Shown here: piece after piece, positions 1 to 8,844 of the stretch
How the letters are laid out: each line of letters starts with the position of its first letter
How positions within the stretch are numbered: position 1 is the first letter of the stretch
DNA from: Phallusia fumigata
Taxonomy: Eukaryota; Chordata; Ascidiacea; Phlebobranchia; Ascidiidae
Assembly: GCA_008931825.1 (NCBI GenBank)
Contig: QXVZ01006816.1
Coordinates: 1 to 20,185 of the forward strand
DNA length: 20,185 nt
Direction of reading: 5' to 3'
Notes under the pieces: generated by a model
The model's database searches: none
Seen by the model: only the letters and a program-made list of their open reading frames with translations
What the model was told of the DNA's origin: nothing
Made by a program: the position numbers and the translations under genes

Positions 1-92
1 CCCGGCCCACTCATTAAACACATCAAGCCAATAGTTGCCTGATTGAATGACGAAAGTCAGGGAGACGACAAACGACACCAGTATGATACCAA
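1..92 (-). CDS. Left SLC6 exon 9 (partial): TM9
   Basis: The acceptor TTTTGCAG at 93-100 opens a phase-1 exon encoding [20 protein letters not shown] then [11 protein letters not shown]. This is TM9 with the GNYWLDxFN motif of the family. The window edge cuts it before TM10. The right copy's matching exon is 12319-12478. Confidence 0.93.
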
Positions 93-3000
93 CTGCAAAA
101 TAACAAGGCGGTTTTATGCCATGTTATATTTTTGAATTTACAGTATTATAATGTCTGATTGAAAAGACTACGTTGAGAATTCGTGGGTTTAGATGACGTT
201 ATGAAACCATGACGTCATATTTATTGTGACGTCAGCTTCTTTTCTCAATGTTACATTCTTCTGGGGGCACGAAAAGTGAACTTGAAAATATCAAAAGCAA
301 ACGTGTTGTAATGTTTGGAACAGAAGTAAGAAAACTTTACTTTTTAAAGGTTAAAAAACTAAGTGCCACATTTAGACAAGCATGCCATGTAAGAGGGATT
401 GTAAGTAGGTGTTAAGCTTTTTTTTATATCAAGCGACACGCCTTGGCATTGGAGCTGCAGTTTTCTGTGTTTTTCCGAGAAGTGTTGTGTTGTTTAGAAA
501 GCCACTGTGGTAGTCTTTCAAGTTTATCATTTACTGCTGGTTGTTTTAATTTTACCAATTCAAACTTAGTAATTAAACAAAACAGCTTAAAAAGACAACC
601 GATTTGACAACAGCGTTTGTCGAAATGTAGAAAACTGCTTACACACAAGTACTGGCTTGTGTTTCCTTATTGACAATCGATTTTTTGCAAGAAATCGTTC
701 ACTTACTGACGACAAATTCGTTCCGAATTTTCTTTGTAAAGCCGAGGTCATTTAGAGGGGTAAGCACTCCTTCGATGTTTCCGAACATAGAATCCAAACC
801 CAACGTTAGGAGCATAAGAAAGAACAGAATCGCCCAGAAAGGGGATCCGGGCATTTGTAGGATGGCATCGGCGAACACAATGAAAGCGAGGCCGGTGCCG
901 GATGCGCCCTGTAAAGAAGACAAGATTTATTTTAAAAATCGATTATTCGGGTGTCTTTGTGGAGTATTTACTTTAAGGCAGTGTTTCACAAACGTTTTTC
1001 GATGCGACGTCTTTGGAAAGACGCACCAGCGATAAGAATTTAATAAAGACGAATATTATGAAAGCCGTATTTATTGATACAAAAACAAAAAGCTTCAAAA
1101 TTTAAAACAAAAGTTTACGAGTTAGGCTAAGCCTTTGATTTGATTTAAATGATGACTTTGCCTTTCAATAAGAAAAACCGTATTTCTTATCTCTGATAGT
1201 TGTATTTGGTGCCGTGCAGTTTTATTTGTTGCATAACACCAAAAATAATCATCAGATTTCATGAACGTTTATCGGTTTATGCTTTAACACAAAAAAACGA
1301 ACATGCAATATATAGGTTATTAGGTTTACTTGTTTTAAAAATAAATAAATAACTGCAAACAAAGCAAATATTTGCTGAAATGAGGTTCTTTAGAAAAAAA
1401 ACTACCAAATGAAAGATTGTGTTGTCATAGCGGTATGAGACAGACTATTTAACGTTGTATTTGATTACATTAGTTACCAAAATTACAGGATTTAAAACTT
1501 TCTGGCATAAGTGTTGTAAACCATCTCGAAATAAACCATCTTCAAAAACATAATCGTTAATGTTCTAACCTCGTCCAAATTCTTGGTGACGCTGCATTCA
1601 GCAATGCTCAGGTTACCAGGTGCTGAGGTTCCATTGATAAAAACGAAGTTGTTATCGGTGAGAAACTGCTCGTAGTTATCGACGGTGATGTTTTGCTCGG
1701 GAAGGTCGTACTCGTTCAGAATGATCTGGATGTTACTGAATGCAAAAATGCTTGTTAATATTAAAGTCCTTTCTCGACCCAGTCTGTACCTGCTCAGACG
1801 GTCTTAATGTTTTAAAAATACTAATTCCGTTACGTTTGCCAGTAGAGGTCGCAGTACAGAGTCTAGCCTACGCTGGGATTCAAACCCACGTCAGCAGCCT
1901 ATTCAGGAGTTTAATGCGAATCAGAACGTAGACTTGGGTACACAGTTAACGATGTTCAGAAATCTCAACAAAAAGATACAAGTCAGTACTTGTGTGAAAG
2001 AGGTTTGTCGAAACGCAGAAAATATTTTACGCACAAGTAACGTCCCGCATCTTCTAATTGGAAATTTGATTTAAATTTTCTATTTTGCAACTACGCATTG
2101 TTGCACTTTGCTGCTTTTGAGTGGTTGCTCGAAAGGCCGATTCTATTTCGGCAAACTCTTGTTACTGACCTTGCGTACAGTTATAAACATGCGGAACCCA
2201 GACTTTTAAGTGTATACTACTCGAGTAGCACGCAAACAAGCGATACGACCCACCCCCAGGACTAAACAAACATGAAATGAATTTACATGAAGACAGTTGC
2301 GACTTTCTCCACACATAGTTATCTCTTTATATTTATATACAGTGGATCGGTAATTTTACAGGTTTCGGGGTTCTCTGCACAAGCCTACCACTCTTTCCCC
2401 GACCCCATTGACCGACCATATAGGTATCAGGGAACCAGGGCTCGCTCCTACTGCACCACACTACACTACAGTATATCTAAATCTAATTTAGGAAATAAGA
2501 ACCCTTTCTCACCTATTAGCACACTCCTCATAATCGACAGTCGCCTTGAACCCGAGCACAGCGAAGATGACAACACTGGCCAGCAGACTGGTGGCGCTGT
2601 TTGTAATACAAACTATGAACGTGTCCAGTTCTACGTCGCTATCTCTGGCGTTGTAACTCGAAAAAGCGATCATCCCGCCGAACGCGAGACTCAGGGAGAA
2701 AAAAATTTGTGTTGCAGCTGTCAGCCAGATTTGTGGGTCTGATAATAGCGAGGTCTGTAAAGTAGAAAATGTGAGGTTAGTATAACTTCAAAGGCCTGAG
2801 TCATAGTTGATTTGCCTGAGCCGTCGTCAATTCGTGTTATCAGCAAAAAGGCCTTTGATAAAATTGTTACATTTATGCTTAACTTAGGTTGTGACGTTTT
2901 TCTGAACCATTTTGTACACCACCGTCGGTTTTGGTTATTAACCCACTTATTACCGACCCTAGGTGTCGCTAAGGAGCAAGTTAAATGCATTTTTGTAATA

Positions 3001-6000
3001 TTGTGTGGCAGTTGATCTGCAATATTTAACCCACACAATCGCGTTTTAGCACGGAGCTCGTTTGTCACAAAAACAACAACACTATGTCCAAGATGACGAG
3101 TTGATTAGGCGACCGCCTTGCACTCGCAAGGTTGTAGGTTCTAATCCTATTACGGCTTCTTGTGTTTCCCTGACCAAGAAAAAGCTTTAGCTGCATTGCT
3201 CCAACCCAGTGTAACCGCATAAGCTGAGGTTAAAATTATTTTAACGGAGCTGCAATGAGGCAGGTAGCTCGACGGTGGACTCATTGCGAGCATAACGTAT
3301 TCAGGCATTGTTCCGCCCACCGAGGATAAAAATGGAACAACCAAACCGTGGTACTTACGTCTGGGCTGAAGAGGTATTGCAAACCTGCGCCAGACCCCTT
3401 CAGAGTCAAACCGCGAACGAGAAAACAGAACAGCACAACGTACGGGAAAGTCGCTGTGAAGTACACCACCTGGAACACAGCAATGTCAAATGAAGGTCAC
3501 GTCGTCTATATGTGGAAGTTCAATCCGCAATTTGACTTGATGAATTTGTCACCACAATGCGGTTGTATTATGAAGAAGTAACTAGTTTCGTGCGAACGCA
3601 TCAAGTTGTAAACACTCACCCAGCAAAACAGGCGTCGGAAATTAAATTTAGATAACGTCCGACTAGCTACTGGAATTAACCTATGGGTCACAGTGGTGTT
3701 GCAACTTAAAACAAATATAAGAGGGTTGTGGTGCCATTGTCCGATCTTCATAGGAATGTCAGCTCCGGTAAAAAATGAGCGTGGCAAACCTAAATATTAA
3801 CTTTTATGACCGAATGTGTGTGTAACTACAGCAGAACGTGGCAAGTCGGGNCCGATCTTCATAGGAATGTCAGCTCCGGTAAAAAATGAGCGTGGCAAAC
3901 CTAAATATTAACTTTTATGACCGAATGTGTGTGTAACTACAGCAGAACGTGGCAAGTCGGGGCGTGCGAATAAAAGTACACAGCGCTTTTGGGACCAAAT
4001 ATTTGTTTTTCACAGGCGAGTTTGTTTCTTTCAGTAACCTTTCTCTTCGTTGCAGTAAAATGTGGGTGAGTCACTCGCTCTATAAGCGGGGTCGCTTTAT
4101 AAGTTAAGTGATGACTGTGCAGCCACATTCATTTGAAATGTGACGTTGATGTCTGGGCTGTTTCCTATCAGGAACTTGTTTAATGTTTTTTTCCTGGCTT
4201 ATTCCATGAACAACGTTAACAAATGCACCCTCCAATCTTCAATTACTTGACTCAACTAACTATCTGTAGTGATGTTCAACAATTTAGAACAAAAATCTTG
4301 AAGTATCCCATTGGATTTGATGAAGTTTGAATGTTTTTTGATGTTTAACAGAATTGGGGTAATGACTTTTATAACGACCCAATGACTTTTATAACGACCC
4401 AATGACGTATGGAACAAAACACAAAAGGGGGAATTACCTTTCCTGATGACGCAATACCCTTGATGACGCACAGAGCGACAATGAGCCAAGCCAGAATAAG
4501 GGAAGCGAGTAGATGGGGTTGGATAAATCCCGGCTCTGCGATGCTGGGGGAAATGTTGAGGGTTTCTCTGTACCAGAAGTATTCGGTGTTTGACGATTGT
4601 TCGCACTCAAAGACATATTTTGTGTTGTTGCTTGTCGCGTCTACAGGACACTTGTTCCATGGAAGAGGCTCCTGTTGTGAGACGTGTGTTAATTCACCAA
4701 TGCACATTGCATAATCCAATAGTTCTCAAACTTTTTTAAATCATGGACCTCTTTAGCCGATATTTAAAGCTAAACTCTCCCGCACCGAAAACGTTTGTAA
4801 ATCGTATGTTTACATCAATACATTTGAAAGAGACACTAAGCTGTTACAATTGATAAGTTTTGCAGACTCTAATATTCATTACACAATTCCCTCTTGAAAA
4901 TACAGATATTTTTACACGGAACTTTATAGTCTCACTTGTGATGCAGAAAAATAGAATTTCAATTACAGAATAACTTTCGGATGTGGATTTTTGGATATGG
5001 TTTAAAACAAAACACGATTGTTTTCTATCAAACTTGTTTTTTTTGTCCACCTGAAAGGAGTTGCACATGTACCATATGCACCAGGCTATGATCGTGTTGT
5101 AAAACATTCCCACGAGCAGAGAGACGAACATGCTGCAAACTCCAACACCTGGAAACATTAGACATTTTCAAACTTGAATTACACTCAAGCGTTAGGAACA
5201 AGACACAGATAAAAAACTAAACTGGTGATGACAACAGCGATTGTTGAAAGGTTTGCAATACAATGAATTCACTATGCAAGCTATTTGGCCATGTAATGTC
5301 GAATTTCATTGCATAGCGACTGTGGTTTGGTATATTGCCTCACACAGGCCTGGGTTGAAGGCTGAGATGTTCAGTCTTGTATATACATGTTTCGTGGATA
5401 CAGAATATCCTGTTACGTGATGCTTTGGAGAGATTCTACCGCCAATATTGTATAAAATGTATATGGGCTGAGGTGTGATGACGTATTAGACGGCAAATTT
5501 GCGGTGCGCAATGGAAAACGCTAATTAAATTATTTTTGCCACGTGGTGTAAATGCCCAATACAAAAATTTTAAACATATTCAGTTGTTGTGACACTCACC
5601 GACTAAGTAGGGACTGAGTCGCTTCCAAGCGCCAACACTGCCTTGTCTCAGCCACTGGCCGACCGAAAGCTCCAGATAGAGAAGGGGAAACCCCTCGAAG
5701 ACGAGCATGATCAAATACGGGATGAGGAAAGCCCCTGTGCAAGATTGGTAGTAGCGGTTACCAGACGCAGATCTTTAATTTTGGGAACGTCTGGTTAACG
5801 ATTAACAAGATAAGGTGAACAGCAAAGTCTTTGAATTCGTTTGGGAGGCGTTGATAGGATTGGGTTGATTTAATGCGCTTACGGGCAAATGAAAAACTTG
5901 ATTACTACAACTCAGCAAATATTGCCCCTAATTTGGGCCTCACACATTTCCTTCAAACTTATAGAGATATCAAGGTATAATGTCCTGACCGTAATTGGAA

Positions 6001-6757
6001 AAGTTGTAATGTTTAACTACCATCGGTTGCGAAAAACCTGTTAATTTTTTAAACTTAGATTATTTGTATTTGCGCATGGTAACTTTTCTTCAAAAACCGC
6101 TTTATTGCTTTTACAGGAATCGTTACATGCAAATGTTCTTGATGTGTCATAAAACTAAATAGCGGTTTGCGGTGATAAGTTTTAACTGTATGTCGCCACA
6201 ACTAAATGCTTGTGATTCCTTTTTTCTCTACACTACGTCACAATGTTCCGATACTGTGTAGCTACGGAAACCTGATGAGTGACAAAATGTATGGCTCAGA
6301 CCCCTCCAAAACTGTTTAAACTTGGAAGGCGGATCATACTAGTAATTAAGGATGTGAGCAGTACAATTATACTTTAATTAACAACTTTAGCAATAATATA
6401 AGTCAATGCCACCTCTCAAAGAGCTAAATACAGGATTTATGACGGCAAAACAAACTGGGTTTACACGGTAGTTTATATCTCAAAACGCGACAGTTTAACA
6501 GCACAAGTATAGCAACATACAAACCATAGTTTACCCATAATATCGGTTGGTTGTTGGAGTTCTTAGCGTTTGTATCACTAATCATATAAAACTTAACAAA
6601 ACAAAAAACAAGGTCACGCACCTCCGCCATTGCTCTGTAGCTGATAAGGGAAACGCCACACGTTTCCAAGTCCCACAGCAAATCCTATACAAGTCAGGAG
6701 GAACTGGGCTTTGTTATCCCACTGTGGCCTCCCGTCCTCATCTTTCTTCTCCCCCAT
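1..6757 (-). CDS. SLC6-family Na+/Cl--coupled amino-acid transporter, left paralogue (3' end off window)
   Basis: Multi-exon gene on the minus strand with nine exons: 6622-6757, 5600-5734, 5051-5148, 4438-4671, 3359-3469, 2513-2754, 1570-1735, 707-908 and 1-92 (cut by the edge). They join in one frame to 472 codons covering TM1 to TM9 of a 12-TM transporter. Diagnostic motifs are [14 protein letters not shown] (TM1), AFLIPY (TM2), FYNTIIAW (TM3), [14 protein letters not shown] (TM4/TM5), [15 protein letters not shown] (TM6) and GLDSMFG (TM8). The RPQWDNKAQ start and the EL2 pattern PLPWNKCP...[13 protein letters not shown] resemble SLC6A18/19/20, which carry neutral amino or imino acids across the plasma membrane with Na+ and Cl-. 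Substrate is inferred only. TM10-TM12 must lie to the left of the window. A close tandem paralogue sits upstream. The family call is very secure; the subfamily is less so. Confidence 0.95.
210..234. promoter_or_regulatory. Paired CRE-type TGACGTCA palindromes
   Basis: Two perfect 8-bp TGACGTCA sites start 17 bp apart (210-217 and 227-234). This octamer is the consensus CREB/ATF binding site. They lie in an intron of the left transporter. Presence is seen; function is inferred and could be chance in this AT-rich, CG-containing sequence. Confidence 0.35.
603..656 (-). repeat. Dispersed repeat with hairpin tail (copy in left intron 8)
   Basis: Read on the minus strand it starts GCCAGTACTTGTGTGTAA and ends GACAAACGCTGTTGTCAA. 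This matches the element at 10905-10960, including its first bases. The tail GACAA-ACGCTG-TTGTC can fold into a short hairpin. Confidence 0.6.
707..908 (-). CDS. Left SLC6 exon 8: EL4 end and TM8
   Basis: 202 bp, TTTACAG|GGCGCA to GTCGTCA|GTAAGT, entered in phase 0 and left in phase 1. It encodes [16 protein letters not shown], then TM8 [20 protein letters not shown] and [14 protein letters not shown]. The Asp-Ser of GLDSMFG sits at the Na2-site position where the right copy has Gly-Ser. Confidence 0.96.
909..1569. other. Intron between left exons 7 and 8
   Basis: 661-bp phase-0 intron. A CAGTGTTTC sequence at 979-987 resembles an hAT transposon terminus. The remainder is AT-rich with no feature I can support. 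Confidence 0.8.
1570..1735 (-). CDS. Left SLC6 exon 7: extracellular loop 4
   Basis: 166 bp, TGCATTCAG|TAACATC to GACGAG|GTTAGA, entered in phase 2 and left in phase 0. It encodes a hydrophilic loop, [20 protein letters not shown] onward, with N-glycosylation sequons NIT, NGT and NLS. It is six codons longer than the right copy's exon at 14427-14574 and poorly conserved, as EL4 usually is. Frame and phase continuity with both neighbours support it. Confidence 0.9.
1855..1925 (-). repeat. Degenerate tRNA-derived repeat
   Basis: On the minus strand the bases GGCTGCTGACGTGGGTTTGA followed by ATCCCAGCGTAGGCTAG resemble the T-arm end of a tRNA. They match the better-preserved copy at 19468-19510. 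No full cloverleaf can be built, so it is a tRNA-derived repeat, not a gene. Confidence 0.5.
1984..2040. repeat. Small inverted-repeat element
   Basis: Starts CAGTACTTGTGTG and ends CGCACAAGTA, so the ends are near-perfect inverted repeats. The interior TTTGTCGAAACGCAGAAAA is related to the repeats at 603-656 and 10905-11049. It looks like a short palindromic derivative of that family. Confidence 0.5.
2513..2754 (-). CDS. Left SLC6 exon 6: TM6 and TM7
   Basis: 242 bp, TTTACAG|ACCTCG to AATAG|GTGAGA, entered in phase 0 and left in phase 2. TM6 is [19 protein letters not shown] and TM7 is [18 protein letters not shown]. The chloride-site Gln and Ser of TM6 (QIFFS) and the Asn and Ser of TM7 (TNSATS) are present. 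The SLAFGG form resembles SLC6A19, whereas the right copy has GLGFGG. A cysteine present in the right copy's loop after SYN is absent here. Confidence 0.95.
2755..3358. other. Intron between left exons 5 and 6
   Basis: 604-bp phase-0 intron. Its donor-side 40% is a plus-strand SINE (3098-3335). The right copy's matching intron is seven times longer. Confidence 0.85.
3098..3335 (+). mobile_element. tRNA-headed SINE, copy A
   Basis: The head has a pol III B-box-like GGTTCTAATCC at 3137-3147, preceded by GCACTCGCAAGGTTGTA, which folds as an anticodon/T-arm remnant. The tail GAGGCAGGTAGCTCGACGGT then GGACTCATTG to CGCCCACCGAGGATAAAA is shared with copy C (14770-15042). Short tRNA-like head, unrelated body and an A-rich end are typical of SINEs. 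It may correspond to the composite SINE described from Ciona, but I cannot confirm the name. Boundaries are approximate. Confidence 0.75.
3359..3469 (-). CDS. Left SLC6 exon 5: TM5 and EL3
   Basis: 111 bp, GTTCCAG|GTGGTG to CCAGAC|GTAAGT, phase 0 at both ends. It encodes [20 protein letters not shown] then [17 protein letters not shown]. It has the same length and phases as the right copy's exon at 19639-19749, with 27 of 37 residues identical by hand count. A SINE tail ends about 24 bp past its donor site. Confidence 0.96.
3741..3961. repeat. 110-bp perfect direct repeat flanking a single N
   Basis: Bases 3741-3850 and 3852-3961 are identical, separated by the N at 3851. Zero divergence and an exact abutment to the N indicate two contig ends that overlap but were not merged. 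Confidence 0.95.
4361..4400. repeat. Perfect 20-bp tandem duplication
   Basis: AATGACTTTTATAACGACCC occurs twice back to back (4361-4380, 4381-4400), followed by a partial AATGAC. It lies 37 bp inside the intron from the exon-4 donor. Confidence 0.95.
4438..4671 (-). CDS. Left SLC6 exon 4: EL2 and TM4
   Basis: 234 bp (78 codons), CACAACAG|GAGCCT to GGAAAG|GTAATT, phase 0 at both ends. EL2 has two cysteines (CPVD and FECE), positioned as in the family's EL2 disulphide, and N-glycosylation sequons NNT and NIS. TM4 is [20 protein letters not shown], ending SSGK, which continues as [10 protein letters not shown] in the next exon. This EL2 is short, as in amino-acid transporters of the SLC6A18-20 type. 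Confidence 0.95.
4672..5050. other. Intron between left exons 3 and 4
   Basis: 379-bp phase-0 intron. AGTTCTCAAACTTTTTT at 4721-4737 resembles an hAT terminal sequence. Nothing else recognised. Confidence 0.8.
5051..5148 (-). CDS. Left SLC6 exon 3: TM3
   Basis: 98 bp, TTTCCAG|GTGTTGG to TTTCAG|GTGGAC. It encodes [19 protein letters not shown] and [12 protein letters not shown]. The FYNTI motif includes the TM3 tyrosine that faces the substrate in LeuT-fold SLC6 proteins. The exon joins in phase 0 to EPLPW, giving NSFQEPLPW, typical of the SLC6A18-20 group. Confidence 0.93.
5149..5599. other. Intron between left exons 2 and 3
   Basis: 451-bp phase-1 intron. It contains one copy of the minus-strand SINE-like repeat at 5226-5325. 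The rest is unassigned. Confidence 0.8.
5226..5325 (-). repeat. Dispersed SINE-like repeat, body and hairpin tail
   Basis: On the minus strand it reads GGCCAAATAGCTTGCATAGT then CATTGTATTGCAAACCTTTC and ends AACAATCGCTGTTGTCATC. The tail matches 14050-14175, and the body also matches 19303-19405. It is the most diverged of the three. Confidence 0.6.
5600..5734 (-). CDS. Left SLC6 exon 2: TM2
   Basis: 135 bp entered in phase 1 and left in phase 1 (CACAG|GGGCT ... GTCG|GTGAGT). It encodes [20 protein letters not shown] then [19 protein letters not shown]. The Tyr of LLYLE matches the TM2 tyrosine that coordinates chloride in family members such as SERT. The GQW and GAWK motifs of TM2/IL1 are intact. 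Confidence 0.94.
5735..6621. other. Intron between left exons 1 and 2
   Basis: 887-bp phase-1 intron, AT-rich. I found no repeat, RNA gene or coding signal that I can support. Confidence 0.75.
6622..6757 (-). CDS. Left SLC6 exon 1: start codon, N-terminus, TM1
   Basis: This exon encodes a short N-terminus ([18 protein letters not shown]) followed by TM1, [16 protein letters not shown], which carries the unwound Na+/substrate segment of SLC6 proteins. It ends NGG-G|GTGCGTG in phase 1, joining the next exon to rebuild NGGGAF. The ATG at 6757 is chosen because the unspliced genomic sequence has an in-frame TGA 24 bases upstream. An acceptor-like AG at 6760-6761 lies just two bases upstream, so a 5' UTR exon or a spliced leader could be joined there. 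The start fits the family: only about 12 residues precede the [13 protein letters not shown] motif. Confidence 0.93.
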
Positions 6758-6790
6758 AGCTGGGATTAGTTTCAAGTGACGTCAGATCAC
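6758..6790 (-). promoter_or_regulatory. 5' flank of left SLC6: CRE palindrome and acceptor-like site
   Basis: A perfect TGACGTCA lies at 6777-6784, 20 bases before the ATG. On the minus strand the bases before the ATG read AAACTAATCCCAG|CT, a plausible splice acceptor. The site could be a promoter-proximal CRE, or this stretch could be an intron or outron end. The two readings compete. Confidence 0.4.
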
Positions 6791-6992
6791 TCAACACAGA
6801 GAGCTGATTTTTACACTTGCTCAAAAGCTTAGACTGAAAATCGGAACGTTTTGTTAAAAATAAAAAACATGTTTTGGATTCACTGGAACTTCAACTGGGA
6901 CAATGCTTTCAGATGCATCATTTTCTAAACTTTATTGTTTTCTTGTCATGTACGCAGTTGCAGGCATCTAACTATTGTAAAGAATTTTTCAA

Positions 6993-7378
6993 TCTTATTT
7001 GATTTCACACCTTCCAAATATCTTTTTGGGGTCGCAGAACAGCGCAAACTTGTTGTTGGAACTTTTGAACGCACCGTAGCTGAGGAATACTGTCCACATA
7101 GCTAAGCCTGTGTAACTAAACGCAATGGTATGTCTATTGCTTGTTAATACATGTTGAACGCAATATTACGCAGTCTACATTCCATACCTGAGGTTTATTA
7201 AGTCATCGCTCGATATTGCACTTGGCGCAAAGGTTTGCACGTTTCTACCGTTTCCTTCACACAAACTAGAGAATTGTGGTTGGTTTTCAAAACCACAAAC
7301 CACAAAAAAATAATTTTCGCGGGGTTTTTCGGTCGTAAACCTCGCCACAGTCACTAAATAAAGCCGAACCGCAAACAA
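6993..7378 (-). other. Unassigned coding-like patch, possible exon(s) of unknown gene or 5' UTR
   Basis: Minus-strand 7011-7107 is bordered by a good acceptor (TTAGTTACACAG) and a donor (GGAAG|GTGTGA). One frame reads AMWTVFLSYGAFKSSNNKFA then LFCDPKKIFGR, with a hydrophobic stretch. Unspliced, this frame stops shortly after (near 6994). Just upstream, 7188-7378 is open (67 codons before splicing, ATG at 7378) with a donor CTCAG|GTATGG. Splicing 7011-7107 to exon 1 puts the frames out of register: it gives either a stop soon into exon 1 or an in-frame TAG before the SLC6 start. So it cannot extend the SLC6 protein. It may be untranslated leader, a remnant, or exons of another gene. I do not recognise the protein. 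Confidence 0.3.
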
Positions 7379-7997
7379 ACATGTTTATTTTCACTCCTGT
7401 TTCCTTAAAACCATCGTAGACAGGCTATGTTTTCACGCCTGTGACAGCGGATGTTTCAGTTTCCATAACAGAGCCAGCGGACACATCCTGTTTTGCTTTC
7501 TCAGGGCGCTAAAATATCGACAACAGACGTTGTATTCCGGTCAGATGCGTGGTTTATATTCGACATTTATTGCTCCAATTTATTTTCGCTTCATATTGTT
7601 TACGGTTTAGATTCGGGGACTTTTGGTCTGGCCGTCTTTCTGTTACTCGTGGCGTCCTGTTGTTTGTTTTTCCGCTTGCACATCGAATTTATGCGATGTT
7701 AGCATTTCCGCTGAAGCTACGGCTTTCTGGACCCAGTTTAAATGCCAATGAGTTCCAATGTTCCGCATCGTAAGCTATTTGTCCCCATTAAGTTCGAACG
7801 AACAAAATTTCGTGGGTACTTTATAAACCTTTATAATCCCTTTTTCCAGAATGTCTGTGCAAAGATTCGCCGCTCTACTGTGTTTTTTGTTATTTGCAAC
7901 CGCGTTTTTACAAAAGCCCCCAACGGTATCACCCAAATTTCAATAAACAAACGTTTAAAAAACACATCAAATTCTCAATCCTGCATAACAGACACTG

Positions 7998-8026
7998 TCG
8001 CGATCTTTTGTTTTTTTAGATCGCGA
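7998..8026. repeat. Perfect inverted repeat (hairpin)
   Basis: TCGCGATCT and AGATCGCGA form a 9-bp perfect stem around an 11-base T-rich loop. It is in intergenic DNA with no adjacent gene end to explain it. Confidence 0.7.
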
Positions 8027-8589
8027 GCTTATTTTGACGCCACAATGTGAATATCTCCACAACTGCAGTTCCAAAACACACATACCTCAAACATCAAGCC
8101 CAATTTACCACAAAGTCCAAAACGCCTAAAGATCGTTCTCTTTCACGGACCACCTGCAAAGGACACAATAGTCACAATAGTTTACCATTTAAAACTGCCT
8201 TGGGTCCCTTTTTCGGTTCAGTTTTATTGTGGCGGTGATTTATCTATAAAAGCGTCGTAAACAGAAGTGACTAAAACTATTCGAGAACAAAAACGACTTT
8301 ATGGTTCTCACAAAAAGTCGCTCGGGAATTTTAAGAGTCTGAGCAAATGGTGGCTCTTTGGTCGAACGGATTGATAGAGTCAGCGCAAACAGAAAGTAAC
8401 TGATAACAAAAGGCAACCACACAGGTAGATCTCTAACCGCGGTTTGACAATCGGGCTCAGATTTTTTCAATTCCTCGTAAAACTAATATGCTGTTGATGT
8501 TATGCGAACCTGTTTATAAAATCGTGGTGGTTGATGTGATGTGAATAATGGCAAAAATTTGTGTAAGCAAGAACACGTTTGGTTTTTCG

Positions 8590-8844
8590 ATAACTTTTGC
8601 TTTCAATTTCAGAATCTAAAGTTCAATTAAAGCTTCACTTTCCACTTTCATGTCTGAGTACTTTAGGTGTCGTAAAAGTGGCGGTTCGCAGTGTTTGCTG
8701 GGATGTGGAACGTTGGCCAAAACTTGTATGAGCAGAAAAAACGAACTTATAACTTTTGATTCGCCCAACAGGCTATGCTTTAAATTTCAGAGTCTGAAGT
8801 TCAATTTAAATTTGTTTGTTACACTTTCGTATTTGAGCACTTGA
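8590..8844. repeat. Imperfect tandem duplication, about 170-bp period
   Basis: 8590-8666 and 8749-8844 share ATAACTTTTG, then TTTCAGARTCTRAAGTTCAA, then CACTTTC and TGAGYACTT, in the same order and orientation. Substitutions and small indels show it is old. Confidence 0.7.

Larger units (their letters stand above)
93..706. other. Intron between left exons 8 and 9
   Basis: 614-bp minus-strand intron, phase 1. It contains two perfect TGACGTCA octamers (210-217 and 227-234) and one copy of the ACAACAGCG-tail repeat (603-656). Nothing else recognised. Confidence 0.85.
1736..2512. other. Intron between left exons 6 and 7
   Basis: 777-bp phase-2 intron. It holds a degenerate tRNA-like B-box repeat at about 1855-1925 and a small inverted-repeat element at 1984-2040. 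The rest is unassigned. Confidence 0.8.
3470..4437. other. Intron between left exons 4 and 5 (with assembly gap)
   Basis: 968-bp phase-0 intron as assembled. It includes the N at 3851 with flanking 110-bp duplicates, so its true length is probably 111 bp shorter. A 20-bp tandem repeat lies at 4361-4400. No gene seen. Confidence 0.8.

Noticed and set aside
670..1035. Plus-strand 121-codon open frame
   Set aside because: Antisense of the left TM8 exon (707-908).
2287..2742. Plus-strand 151-codon open frame
   Set aside because: It overlaps the left TM6-TM7 exon, which is strongly SLC6 on the minus strand. The plus-strand protein has no motif; it is an antisense shadow.
3120..3150. tRNA gene on the plus strand at the SINE heads
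   Set aside because: The B box is TTCTAAT, not TTCGAAT, the cloverleaf is incomplete, and three copies share unrelated 3' bodies.
4256..4606. Minus-strand 116-codon open frame
   Set aside because: Out of frame with the EL2/TM4 exon and running into the intronic 20-bp tandem repeat.
7011..7107. Extra N-terminal coding exon of the left transporter
   Set aside because: Splicing to 6759 puts each open frame out of register with the SLC6 frame; the only in-register frame has a TAG and no ATG.
7742..8050. Plus-strand 102-codon open frame
   Set aside because: Composition looks non-coding and it spans the hairpin at 7998-8026; no motif.
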